Positions 1-11,063 of a stretch of DNA of 64,000 nucleotides are shown piece by piece. Source of the stretch: Adiantum capillus-veneris (lineage: Eukaryota; Streptophyta; Polypodiopsida; Polypodiales; Pteridaceae). Where the stretch lies: assembly GCA_014529385.2 (NCBI GenBank), contig CM043958.1:91459935-91523934 (forward strand), given 5' to 3'. Under the pieces are notes generated by a model, which worked only from the letters and a program-made list of their open reading frames with translations, did no database searches and had not been told where the DNA came from. Position 1 is the first letter of the stretch. Every line of letters starts with the position of its first letter. The translations under genes were made by a program, and so were the position numbers.

Positions 1-758
1 CCTGTTACATGGTAAGCCTTATACCAAGAGGAGATGAGAGTGTAGCACCACCACAACAAGAAGAGTTTTATAACTTCTCTGAGAATCTTGAGGTAAATAA
101 CGATGCAGATAATGAGTGTTCAGATAGCTCAAGCGAGCGTGGGGAGAAAACAACGAATATCAAGTTTTAAGATTTTGCCAATCAGCACCCTAGATGCCAG
201 GAACGCTATAGGAAAAAACGAGTAGAAAACAAAATGAGAGAGAACCTGATGCCCAAGATAAAAGATAAAACTCACTATCTAATGCTTGTCAAAGCAGAGG
301 ACTGTGTAAAAGACCAAATATCAGGAAGATTCTCGAGAGTGCAAAGGGAACGGACGCAAGAGGAAATAAAACAAGCATGGAAAGCTAAAATAGAAACAAA
401 ATAAAAAAAATCTCAAAAATCAAAACAGGAAAAAACAAAAGACCTAGAGTGGACCAAATTGGAGTGTAAAAGGAAATACCAAGAACTAAAACGGTCTTTA
501 CGAAAGGTATGGACTAGTGAGGGAGAAAGTGATGGTAAGGAGGAGTCAGAAAAAGGAAACATGAATGTACCATCACACTATCCGAAATTCACCATCGAGG
601 ACAGAGAAATCATAATGACACCACCAATTAGGGAAAGAATAAACCAGGAATCTTACGATGGGCCGAAAAATGCAAAACGGATAGACCTCGCTGAACCAGG
701 TGAAAAGCCTCAGCCAGTCTATATCGCAACTGATTTAGAGCCTGAAGAAGAAGAATAG
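1..758 (+). pseudogene. Element A pol, linker between protease and RT
   Basis: A charged, Lys/Glu-rich stretch leads into the RT. The same linker precedes RT in element B (about 21900-22500) and element C (about 48410-49015), with shared short blocks such as the Lys-x-Asp-Cys-x-Lys-Asp segment and the Ala-Lys-Arg-Ile-Asp-Leu-Ala-Glu-Pro-Gly segment near the end. The last part (459-758) is open. A TAG at 756-758 separates it from the RT in the same frame. No enzymatic motif is visible; it is probably a spacer of the polyprotein. Confidence 0.6.
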
Positions 759-2136
759 CTAACACAACTTCTCAAGAAGTATAAAGATGTGTTTGCATGG
801 TCCTACAAAGACCTCAAAGGAGTTGATCCATCGATATGCCAACATACAATTCCTTTGAAATCAGATGCCAAACCTAGCAAACAACGTCCTTATACATATA
901 ATGACACATTTTCTAAACGAATCAAAGAGGAGATTGACAAGCTGATGGATGTTGAATTCATCTATGAAATCGAGCATACAGATTGGGTGTCACCCATTGT
1001 CGTTGTCCCCAAAAAGAATGGAAAGTTGCATGTGTGTGTGAACCTCAAAAAGGTAAATGCAGCCACCATAAAGGATAATTATCTCTTGCCGATCACAAAA
1101 CATGTACTTGAGAGGGTGTCCAAGAAACAGGCTTATTCCTTTCTAGATGGGTTTTCAGGGTATAACCAACTGGCAATTGCAATAGAGGATCAACAAAAAA
1201 CAGCGTTTGCCCCACAGAATGGGAGTATATATGCGTATAGAGTTATGCCTTTTGGCTTAACTAATGCCCCAGCTACCTTTCAAAGGTTAAGGACGCATGC
1301 GTTCAAAGAATACTCTTAGAAATATATATGGATGATCTTTGGGTACACTCTCTTCTACGAGAGGAACATATTAACCATTTACAAAAGGTATTTGAGAAGT
1401 GCAGAACATATCGAATCTGTCTTAACCCGGAAAAGTGCATTTTTATGGTTAGGCAAGGCCGCATCTTAGGGCACATTGTCTCCAAAAATGGCATAACCAT
1501 TGACCTAGACAAAATCAAAGTCATAGTAGACTTGCCCAGGCCTACTAACGTGAAACAACTGCAATCCTTCATGGGACACTGCGGATATTATCGAAGATTC
1601 ATATATATGTATGCAGTCATTGCACAACCTTTGTATCGTTTGTTAGTCAGTTTCGGCTAGACTGAGGAGTGTGAAACTTCATTCCAAAAGCTTAAGAAAA
1701 ACCTTGTATCAGCACCTGTACTTAAGGCACCAGATTGGAAAAAGATATTCCATGTTCACATTGATGCATCTGCATATGCAATTGGGAGTATTCTGGCTCA
1801 ACCTGGAGACAGAACAATGGATTTTCCAATTTGTTATGGGGCCGACAGCTAAACAGTGCAGAAAAGAACTACACAACTACTGAAAGAGAGGGGTTAGGAA
1901 TGATTTATGTTGTACAGAAATTTCGGCATTATTTGCTCGCAAACAAATTTATGTTCTTTACAGATCATCAAGCTCTTTTGTATCTGGTAAATAAACCATG
2001 CAATACCGGGAGAATTGTATGCTGGTTTATTATATTGCTAGAGTTTGATTTCATAGTGCTAGTCAAAAAGGGTAAAACTTATCTAAGGGCGGATCATCTT
2101 TCAAGGCTACAAACGGGGAAGCTCCTGAAGGAGTAG
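759..2136 (+). pseudogene. Element A reverse transcriptase and RNase H, broken
   Basis: RT copies element RNA into DNA and RNase H removes the RNA strand. The fingers and palm are readable from 789. The catalytic Y-M-D-D box is at 1325-1336. RNase H follows, with the D-A-S-x-Y-A-I-G segment near 1763 and the D-H-Q-A-L-L-Y segment near 1965. Breaks are clear: next to element B, about 8 bases are missing just before the Y-M-D-D (near 1313), which shifts the frame and creates the stop at 1317-1319. A TAG at 1658-1660 stands where B and C have Trp, and another frameshift lies near 1830. It cannot make a full enzyme. Confidence 0.85.
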
Positions 2137-3877
2137 ATGATGACATACCTGACGCTTATCTTTCCAATATTGAAATGATACCCAAATGGTCTTAGGAAAT
2201 TGTTAGCGTTATTTCCTTTGGAGGTAGGTTTGATAGCAAGGAAGACAAATCCAAATAGCAAACAATTCGACAAACAAAAAACTTCCAGTTGATTGCAAGA
2301 CGACTGTATCATCTAGGATCGGACCAGATTCTACAATTACGTATAAATCCGGAGGAATTCAAGTGTTATCTTGAAGAAGCACATGTCCAGGATTGTGCAT
2401 TTCATTGTTCAACAATGAAAACATACCAGAGACTGAAACAATTAGGGATTTATTGGCCAACTATGTATGCTGACACACATGCTTATGTTAACAATTGTAC
2501 TATATGTAGTGCCAAAGGACCAGTGGATCACGCGACATTGTTTCAGGTAAACATTGCACCTGCATGGAGTCAATATATCATTGATTTCTTAACCACAAGG
2601 ACGTTTCTTGAAAACATAACAAAAGCACGGAAAAGGGCTATAGAGCTGGAGGCTCGCCACTATAATTTAATTGGGAACCAACTCTATTAGCGAGGAAATG
2701 ACAATCAACTTAGAATGTGTGCAAGTGAAAGTGAATACCTGCTGATTCTAGAACACGCACATGGCAGAATAAGTGGAGGCCATTTTTCAGGCAATAATAC
2801 GGAAAAAAATTTCTTAACCGCGCAATAATATGGTGGCCTACATTGCATATGGATACTGAGGAATATGTCAAGCGTTGTGACGCATGTCAGCGCACCAAGG
2901 TGCCAATAAAGAGAGATGAGATGCCACTACGGCCAATGATGGGAGCAAGGGCATTTGCAAAATGGGCATTGATTTTGTGGGGCCTATTTCACCCCCTACA
3001 TATCGCACCCATACCAATATATCATTGTGGCTACGGACTATCTCACAAAATGGGCAGAAGCCAAGGCAACACAAAAAGTAGACACAAGAACCACTGCACA
3101 ATTTTTGTATGAGAATGTTTTTGTACGATACGGATTACCAATAGAAATTTTCAGTGAGACCGAGGAACACATTTTCTTAATGAATTCATTGAATATCTGC
3201 TAGAGGAATTCATGGTCATACATAGAAAATCTGCTCCATATCATCCACAGGCAAATGGACAAACTGAGGCCACAAATAAAACAATGTGCACTGTTCTGAC
3301 TAAAATTGTATGAGAGTCAAGAACAGACTCGGATCAGCAGTTACACTCAACACTATGGGCATACAGGGTAGCTTACAAAACATCAATAGGAACAACACCG
3401 TACAACATGGTGTTTGGCCTAAATGCTATATTACCCATAGAGTTTTTAATTCCAACTCTACAAGTAGAGAAACGCTTAGAATGGATAGGACATGAGCTCT
3501 CTTCAACAATATATGATCTTAAAAAGCTAGATGAACTTCGCTTGCGAGCTGTAGCTTCGATCTATGCTAAAAAGAGAAGAAAAAAAGAGTTTTTTGACAA
3601 GCATGTGCGCACGAAAGAGTTCAAAACAGGTGATTATGTACTTGTTTATACCTTGAAGCAACATGCCAAGAAACTTAAAAAGCGAGGGATGGGACCCTTT
3701 GTGATTAGTGACATATCACAAAGTGGAGCTGTCAAGCTTGCTACATTAGCAGGTGAAGAAATGCAAAATTGGATTAGTGGGTGTCGATTAAAGAAATATC
3801 ATTTACCACTAACACAGGATATGCTTCAACAAATCCATCAAGAAAAACAACGGATGAAGGAGAAACAGAGGGTATGA
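2137..3877 (+). pseudogene. Element A integrase with two zinc (H2C2) modules, broken
   Basis: Integrase would insert the cDNA. Two H-x6-H ... C-x2-C zinc modules occur in a row: the first about 2373-2511, the second about 2750-2890. The usual Ty3/gypsy integrase has one. The core follows in broken frames. The segment that normally holds the second catalytic Asp reads S-E-T before the G-T-H-F-like stretch (3153-3175). The H-P-Q-A-N-G-Q block is near 3243. The C-terminal domain (3407-3877) is open and ends in a TGA, after which the same frame runs on into the second protease-like domain. A TAG at 2688-2690 replaces a Trp. Confidence 0.8.
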
Positions 3878-4297
3878 GAAGAAGCTCAAGCAGAAGCAAA
3901 AGAACGCATTGCAAAAAGACAGCTTCTACAACAACGACAACAATGTGGATCACCGTTGCGAATCAATGCCATTCGACTAACGAATTTTGATGAAGACGCG
4001 GTGGAGCCAATAATTGCAGTCAAAGTGGGTAGCAATCAAGTTGAATCGACGGCATTGCTTGATTCTGGAGCTCAAGAAAATTTGATCTCTTACAGATTAT
4101 ACAAACAGCTCAAGCTCAAAGGTCAACTACATCCTACTCCACAAGTGCTGGAAAGTAGTACATCACATTCGCTAAAAACATTGGGCTGGATTTTATTGCA
4201 TGTACAAATACATCAATATATTTACCCACACAAGTTTTATGTGGTTGAGGATGAGAGCACACAACACCCCATGTTGTTGGGACAACCTTGGCATTAA
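3878..4297 (+). pseudogene. Element A second retropepsin-like domain, located after integrase
   Basis: After the TGA at 3875-3877 the frame continues through a Gln/Arg-rich linker into a domain with a D-S-G-A active-site box at 4061-4072, followed by N-L-I-S, a hydrophobic strand pattern and a C-terminal L-L-G-Q-P-W box near 4275. This is the layout of a retropepsin (D-S/T-G ... hydrophobic-G). Ty3/gypsy elements normally carry protease between gag and RT; elements B and C of this same family do have one there. Element C has a decayed match at the same place after integrase. The role is unknown: it could be a second protease or a non-catalytic relic. A TAA at 4295-4297 ends the open stretch. 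Confidence 0.65.
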
Positions 4298-5552
4298 GAG
4301 TACAACTTGCAGATAGATTGGAATGCGGATGCGGTCAAAATTCAGCATGCACAAGAACAACAGGTGGTAGCCTTTTCTCAGCAACCCTGCAAGAACCAGA
4401 TGGCAGCAACACAATCACTGGATAAAGAACCAAAAGGATGGGTGCCACTAAAGAACAACATGGCGAACAAACAGGGAACTGCCAACCATAAAACAACATC
4501 AACCACAATCAAAAAATCAAGGTTAGCAACACGAGAAAAATAAGTATGGGTGCGAAAGGATAGAGGTGACATGGAAAACAAACCACAATCCAACAGAAGA
4601 AGTCAACAGAAGTAGACAGTTCAACCAAAAACCCATTAGGAAAAGTTTGGACTAAAAAATGGGCCTTGTAAGAATTGTTGATGTGGCATAGCTTTCAAAA
4701 AGTGGGGATCGGTAAATTTTTTGCAAATAAGATCCAAACTTGTCGGAGGTTAGATATTTAGAATCTACTCTTCAAATGCTATCTATTGATATATAGCATG
4801 CATGTATCGGACATTGCCTTCATGTAGATCTAGAAAAAGGTGATTTTAGTCTATCGTAACGGTAACAAAATTTGGCTGATTGAAAAAAAATGGCATAACT
4901 TTCATAGAAGTCATCCAAACTTTTTGGACCTTGGATCTTTAGAATCCATTTTTTAAGAACTTTCCAATGATAGGTCATATCATGGGGTTCTAAGCAATAT
5001 TTAGAGGGGTCTACCGGGTTGCTTTCTTTTGTACAACTTTGATGATGTGGCACTCTTAAAAGGCCCAAAAATGAGTTCAAAATTTTCCTAATGAAGGGAA
5101 TAAAAAAGATATGGATCCCAAAGAAAATTTTCAACAACAACTTAAATGCAACTCGTATTTGGATCCCAAAACCAAAGCAACAGGGACTCCCTTCAGTACA
5201 AGCAAAGTTGGCATACAGACACACACTACATATGAAACCGGCAAACCGATCTATGTGGGTGCCAATCAACAGCAAAACAATGACAACCGCGGAAGTAGCA
5301 ATAAACCTACAAAAACCTCCAAAGCAAAGCTACAAATGGAAAGCAAAAAAGACAAAGTCTATGGCCAACTCCGCCACAAAAATTCTCTCCAAGGAGATGA
5401 CTATGGCTATATCGACAATAGCGGCAAACCAAGCAACTTTTTCAAGAAAGACGATCAAACAGAGAGCGGGAGAGTTACAACTTTTACTTGCAAAGAAAAT
5501 CTGCCGTCCAAATCAACAACAAACAGGAAACCTCGACGGCGAATGCCAATAA
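4298..5552 (+). pseudogene. Element A tryptophan/basic repeat domain
   Basis: The frame continues past the TAA and carries a repeated short motif of the form W-(V/I)-P-K or W-x-x-K: G-W-V-P-L-K near 4434, V-W-V-R-K at 4546, V-W-T-K-K near 4648, I-W-I-P-K near 5110 and near 5155, S-M-W-V-P near 5250 and Y-K-W-K-A-K near 5330. The end (to 5552) has an I-(K/R)-Q-R-A block followed by Leu-rich and Gln-rich residues that element C repeats. I do not recognise the family. The high Lys/Arg and Trp content would fit nucleic-acid binding, but that is inference. A stretch of about 420 bp (4671-5090) without coding character interrupts it. Confidence 0.55.
4671..5090. repeat. Non-coding stretch inside the Trp/basic domain, with internal repeats
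   Basis: AT-rich and stop-rich DNA splits the Trp/basic domain of element A; element C has nothing comparable at this point. The block GATGTGGCA occurs at both ends (near 4681 and 5043). Phrases such as ATGGCATAACTTTCA and TCCAAACTT recur inside, suggesting diverged tandem units. I see no inverted terminal repeats and no clean target duplication, so the origin is open. Confidence 0.4.
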
Positions 5553-5718
5553 GCATCTTGCTTATTACCTCCTCTTGCACATCATTAATTTTTCCATGCA
5601 TTGACCGAGTATGCATCATATAGGGCCACATTACACGACCAAGCATTAGCACAATTTTTTACTCCATGCACGGCACAAACGCCGAGGCGATACCATGTCA
5701 TCTGGGAGGACTCCGGCT

Positions 5719-5732
5719 AGGAGGGGGGGAGG
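5719..5732 (+). promoter_or_regulatory. Internal purine tract, possible extra polypurine primer
   Basis: A run of 14 purines (AGGAGGGGGGGAGG) stands about 170 bp after the Trp/basic domain. Element C has a related tract at the same place (53290-53307). A polypurine tract primes plus-strand DNA synthesis in LTR elements and normally touches the 3' LTR; here the 3' LTR starts over 6 kb downstream with its own tract. Confidence 0.45.
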
Positions 5733-7330
5733 CATTCTCTAATGCAGACCCAATGGCAGAAAGAGCAAAAAAGGGCATGTTTTTCGACTATTTTAAAGGG
5801 TTGTCATTTAATTGCAAAATTTTCTGGACTAACCTAAGTACACATGCCCTTATACAGCATGAATAGACAAGTATATGGAGCCAAACCCCAAATCAAGCCC
5901 CTAGGTGTGTGTATATAAGTAAACATAGCCATTTTTCGGGCAAAATATTAAAAAAACGGAGGAATCCGGCCATAAAAATTGCATGTGAGTGTATATAGTG
6001 TTTTGCGGTGATTTTTTTGATTTATTATGATTTTTGGGGATTTTCTGGGTTTAATTTGCTATTTTTCTTTAATTTTATTAATTTTTGGCAGAAAAATTTA
6101 AAAAATACAAAAAGCAGGTGAAAAATGGTCGTAATGAAAAACAAAAAACATGGAGAAGATCAGTGGCTATAGGACAACCTATGGTACAATGGGGATGCAA
6201 TTATGAGAATGGAGCGGAAAGCGTGTTTTGGCCAGATTTTGACCGAAACGTCAAATTTCTCGTAAACTGGGCAAATGGAGTCCAAATCGAGAAATTTTTG
6301 AGCCTAAACCGCATCTAACAAGAAGTTGGGAGCACATGGCAAATTTCATGGAAAGTGGTTCGGGGACCCCCATTATAAGAAATTTTCACTTCATTTTAAG
6401 CTCATTTCTACTATTGGCTTTTGAGAGAGAGCTCCTGCCACCTAGAGCGAACGAGACTCCCAGCAACTTCTACAACGCACACGACCACCCGACAGGCTCC
6501 AGACATGAGAGGTAGGGTCACCACCTTGAGCTTTTCGCGCATGTTTGTTGTTTTGTCGCGAAAACTAGCGTAGGGTTCACACGGGAAGAGGGCAGAAGAG
6601 ACCACAGGTAGAAGTGATCACCTAACGGCTAACCCAAAAGCAATGAGGCTTCATCGGCAGCTTACCCTAGCATAGGAAACCACTTTTGGATGACCAAAGG
6701 CAGTAGAAAACCATCGGGAAAAACCCTAATTCCTAGAGCCCCGCAAGAGGCCACCAAATGGGAAATCGGCTGAAAGGCGCCCAAATGCTACCAAAACTCA
6801 TGGGTAGGAGCATCTCGACATGCTCCACAAGTCGATATAGCCCATATGGCCATACGGTGACCCGAAGCGGCACTAAACTTCAGAAACGGCATCAAACACA
6901 CAAAGCGTCAAATAGCTCTTGTGGCCAAACTGCATGTCCGTTTGCCACCAAACTTCACGGGCGGCTTTCCTAGACCATCAACAACCAAGTCCTATGGTGG
7001 TAGACCACAACAAGTCATCGAAGAAATGAGAACGCAACCACGGGTGCTTCCAGAGTGACAAATTGCCAAACGGAGCTCCTGTGAAGCCAAAGTCGACAAA
7101 AACCATATGGCAAGGATCCCCAAGGGACCGTGAAGCTATGGAGACCAACATCAAGAAAGTTCATCGCCGAATAGCACTCCAAGAGTCATAAAATGGCTCG
7201 GAGGCTCTGAAATCCACACAGGGAGTTTCTTTCTATCAATTTGACTTTTTTGTTGAAATAATGCTTAAAAAGGACTCAGGGGGGCTCAGGGCAGGTACCA
7301 GTAGCACCTCCAATAGAATTTTCATCAGGA

Positions 7331-8246
7331 GACATCCTACGCGCAGGAGACATCCTACGCGTAGGATGTCTTGTCTCCTACGCATAGGATGTCTCAAGGC
7401 CAAATCTGGGCACCAACCCCAACATCTCTCATCACACACAGCTTCTAAATAGCCTGTACAAGGTAGCCACCAAGTTTCATTACATTTGGACAAAAATTGA
7501 CCTCATGTGCACCAAAAAAAGCAAAGTCAGGGCATAGAGGCAATAATGGGCCCTAAACCTACCAAAACTTGTCCAAATCACATGAAACTTGCACAATACA
7601 CTCATGAGCACATTGCCAAGCTATCTGTGTGGTCAAATGTAAAAAATGATGAAATAGACATCCTACGCGTAGGATGTCTAAATGACCAAATTGGCCCCCA
7701 GATTGTATTTTTTAGTTCCAGATCTCCTTATTACCCCTCATGAGCCCATATATCAAGTTTCAAGCCAATCCCATCACATTTGGCCCCAACACCTCCAAGA
7801 TGCACTTTTTGAGTCCAAAAACACTACACATGCTCTTACCAACACCAATTCTTGTCCAAATCAAAATCCAAGAGCAGGGCCATGTTCCACATGCCAAGAG
7901 CTACCCACAAAACCAATTTCAAGCCATTTTGATGAAATAGACATCCTACGCGTAGGATGTCTCCAGCATGATTTTGACTTACTGTGCAAGAAATGACCTC
8001 ATGGGAGCAGTTACCATGGTGCAAGAAGCTCATATATCAACTTTCAACCCCTTTGAATATCATTTGCCACCTGTTGTGGACATCCTACCCAATTTGTGAG
8101 TCTAAAGCCTGAATCTGCCCAAAAATGCACTTTTTGATTCCCAAACCCAATTCCAATTACATAGCCATGTTGCACAGGCCAAGGGCCACTAGCCTGCCAA
8201 GTTTCACCAAAAATTGATGAAATAGACATCCTATGCGTAGGATGTC
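7331..8246. repeat. Array of CGCG-centred palindromes in units of about 285 bp
   Basis: The palindrome with core CATCCTACGCGTAGGATG lies at 7349-7370, 7657-7678 and 7940-7961 without change, and at 8225-8246 with one C-to-T change next to the centre. A partial copy starts at 7331, a variant lies at 7376-7393, and a half copy sits near 8079. Spacing is 308, 283 and 285 bp. The bases before each palindrome (GATGAAATA) and several phrases between them are shared, so these are diverged tandem units. The palindrome is far better kept than the rest of the unit. Confidence 0.85.
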
Positions 8247-8412
8247 TAAATGATAAGTTTTGTTCAGAATGATACTGTGAGCACATGCAGAGTTTCCCTA
8301 GTTCCTTTTAAGTTTTATTTTCAATTTTCAAGTCATTTGGATAGTTAAAACTCAGTTTCTCAGCTGATATGGAAAAAACGCTAACTTCGGACTACTGAGT
8401 GCAACATGATCC

Positions 8413-10062
8413 ATGGCAGCCGCAAAATCACCAGCAAAGAAGAAGAGGATGACAATAAAAGACTATTTAGAAGAAGTGGAGCCATTTGTCATCCCAGAAG
8501 GAATCCTGAAGCCAACCAACACATGGATTCAGGATGATTTGTTAGAGTCCAATCACTTGAAGTTCTACCAAGGCGTGTTCAAAGATCCTGAAGGAAATGC
8601 AGTAGAGCTACCCATGATACCACGGGAGCTCAATGAGTTTGTCAAAAGCAAGATGGGAGATTACCTAGAGAAGATAGATCTCCATAACTACTTTGAAGCT
8701 TTTCCAGCAAGGATCGACATCAAAAGAGTGTGGGAATTTGTGACCACTATCAAAGAAGATGGAGTGGCCAGAGTCACTGATCTGCAGGGCAAGCCAGACA
8801 CTATGATTATCATCACAGAGAGGGTGGTGACAGTGGCCAGAGTCACTGATCTGCAGGGCAAGCCAGACACTATGATTATCATCACAGAGAGGGTGGTGAC
8901 AGCGGCACTAGACATCTCCAACAAAGGAGATAGGGTGACCAAGAGAAGAGATGAAGTCAAGGTGTACTCCGAAAAGAAGAACAACTACACTTTTGAAGAT
9001 ATTGCAAACCCTAAAGTGACTACCATGAGCCAGCTCTACAACTAGTACTTCCACATGTGTACAAAGCGGCCATAGAAGTACAGAATGCCGCCTGGAGCCA
9101 TTGCTACCACCTTCACCTGGGCAATACAGAAGAGCAAGCCAAAGGTGATAAATTATGTTGCTTATATCCATGACACCCAGGTGAAGATGGGCAACAAGAA
9201 TCCCACCTACATTGTACCTGGGGAGCTAGTAACAAAAGTGGTTTATGGAGCACTGTATGCCAAGGGAAACTGGCCTGACCCTCCATCATAGAATGAATGG
9301 ATAAAGCTCAAAGAAGATAATGAAGAAGAACCTCCTAGGGCACCCAGAGTAGCAACACGTTTAAAGCGCCGGTTAGAGATCGTGCTAGAAGAGCCGCCGG
9401 AGTCGAAGAAAGGAAAGAAGGAAAGTGTACAAGTGCCTGTCAAAGAAACCAAACCACAAAAATCAGCACGGCTCGAAAGATTGATGGAAAGCTTGAGAGC
9501 CGAGAGAGAATTGAAAGGAGATTTGAGTGAGTTGTGGAAGCCGTCCCTTGAAGCCATGTCGGGATCATCCCGAAGGGTGCATAGAGATCGTTTTGAAGAC
9601 TACATCAAGAATTTTGAGATTTTAGATGCTACAACAGAAAATATCCCGTATGTCCCTTTTATAGAAGAAGAAGTGGACGAAGTACGACGGCAACTGCTAA
9701 AAGAGGAGAAAGGCCAAGAAAGGAAAAGAAAGACCAAGGCGGACTGGGACTTCAAGAAGAAGCCAGCAACTCCACCGTCAAGCAGAGAGTCCAGCCCACC
9801 GCCATCACCACCTCCTCTAAGCCCTCCACAAACCCAACAAAAGGAGGATGAACAAGAAGATTCTAAGCAAGAAAAGAGCCAAGAGCAAGAGCAGAAAGAA
9901 GAAGATGAAACAAAAGAGGAAAAGATGGATCCAGAAGAAAAAAAATTCAGAATATTCCTTGATCTACTAGCTGCGGGTTACTCTAGAGAAGAGGTAGCTA
10001 CGATAGCATTTGAGCTGGCAAGCACAAGGCCCAAGGAACATATGCAGAGCCTGCGGGGTTAG
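8413..10062 (+). pseudogene. Element A downstream ORF, N-terminal half (unknown family)
   Basis: One frame from the ATG at 8413 to 10062, interrupted by TAGs at 9043-9045 and 9289-9291 and one more between them. The N-terminus is Lys-rich, followed by a mixed alpha/beta-looking region, then from about 9380 a highly charged Pro/Glu/Lys/Gln-rich region. Element C has a recognisable relative (from about 61040), with the K-E-D-G-x-A-x-(V/I)-T-D-x-Q-G block shared. I do not recognise the family. It sits where env-like or other extra ORFs are found in some plant Ty3/gypsy elements, but I see no signal peptide or clear membrane span. Confidence 0.6.
8764..8901 (+). repeat. Exact 69-bp tandem duplication inside the downstream ORF
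   Basis: Two identical 69-bp copies (8764-8832 and 8833-8901) add 23 codons in frame. Element C has a single copy of the matching segment, so the duplication is specific to this copy and recent, since the two units have not yet diverged. Confidence 0.9.
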
Positions 10063-10076
10063 TAGAACAGAAAGAG

Positions 10077-11063
10077 ATGGCCACTGATACAGTGGACCTA
10101 CAGCCACCTACCAATGATTGGGATGTGGTGATGCACAAGCTAACCGGGCTCAGAGAAAAATCATTGGCCACGGAGAGTGAGATTGCTAATCTCAAAACCA
10201 CTGAAGTTCAGATCAAGGCTGAAGTAGACACACTACAAAAACAAAGCCAAGAGCATACAGAGAAACAAAGAGAGCTGCAAAAGAGGTGGAACAAGAAAAT
10301 CAGGCAGCAGATCAAAGACTTCAAAGAGCCGAATAAGAATACAAGAAAATCAGCAAGTCATTGACAGATGCAGAGAGAGAAAGGGACAACCTGACTCTAC
10401 AACTTGCTGAAGAATCCAAGGAGGTGGAAGCCCTGAGGAATGCCAAAAAGAAGGCAGAGATAGAGCATGAAGCGAGCCAGGATGAGGTCATCGAGCTAAA
10501 AGACCAGATTAAAGTCAAAGATCAAACCATCCAACAGCTACGAGCATCTTCGGCCAGAGTCAGAGATGCTAGCTCGACTGGCACCACTTCAGAGAATCAG
10601 CTTTATGAAGAACAAATAAAGGAGCTCCAAAAGGAGTTAACACTAGAGAAGAGGCAAAGGCTGATGCTGGCCGAGGGGTCATTGGTCATGCAAAACCGCT
10701 AGAAGAAGAAAATCAGGCCACGAAGAATGAGCTAGAAGCCATCAAGAGAAAGCTTGAGGAGGCAGAAAAGATAAATGCCGATCTGAACGACCTCCTTGTG
10801 AATATGGGAGAGCAAGTGGAAGAAGAAAAAAAGACACTTCAAAAGCAGATAGAAGAGTGGAGAGGCCAGCAGCAAACAGAAGAGCAGCAATTTAGCACCG
10901 GGCCAGCAGCCATGGAAGGAATCGACATAGAGAATGTGGAAGATCCAGTGGACATCACCACGCAAGAGGAAATCCTTGTGGAACCCTCACAAGAGCCACA
11001 AGATCTGACATAAGAAGAAGAAGAGAAGCTGCAAAAGGCCATAGAAGCTGCAGTCAAAGACAC
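10077..11063 (+). pseudogene. Element A downstream ORF, coiled-coil section
   Basis: Three overlapping open pieces in different frames (10077-10364, 10361-10702, 10798-11013) together encode a long Glu/Lys/Gln/Leu-rich stretch with heptad-like spacing of Leu and Ile, typical of a coiled coil. Frameshifts near 10362 and 10700 break it. Element C has a matching coiled coil (about 62548-63171) in the same position. The section ends in an acidic Glu/Pro-rich stretch. Likely a structural or self-assembling protein; the function is unknown. Confidence 0.6.

Larger units (their letters stand above)
5553..8412 (+). other. Element A long non-coding spacer between pol modules and coiled-coil ORF
   Basis: No convincing ORF. 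The part up to about 6600 matches the spacer of element C piece by piece (for example the segment near 6410-6450 against 59500-59545). The part from about 7300 holds diverged units of roughly 285 bp, each with a palindrome. The end, just before the ATG at 8413, again resembles element C just before 60992. Shared order and sequence show that this spacer is a regular part of the family. Confidence 0.6.

Noticed and set aside
5666-5866. Start of a 3' LTR at the internal purine tract of element A
   Set aside because: No matching LTR, no primer site and no target duplication nearby, and the spacer continues as in element C up to the downstream ORF. Kept as a possible fossil only.
7331-8246. CRISPR-like array
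   Set aside because: The repeats are palindromes in diverged tandem units of about 285 bp, the spacers are not unique short sequences, and the DNA is plant.
9998-10201. Minus-strand ORFs opposite the coiled-coil ORF (also 8688-8984, 10732-10965)
   Set aside because: They mirror the codon bias of the plus-strand frame and have no counterpart in element C.
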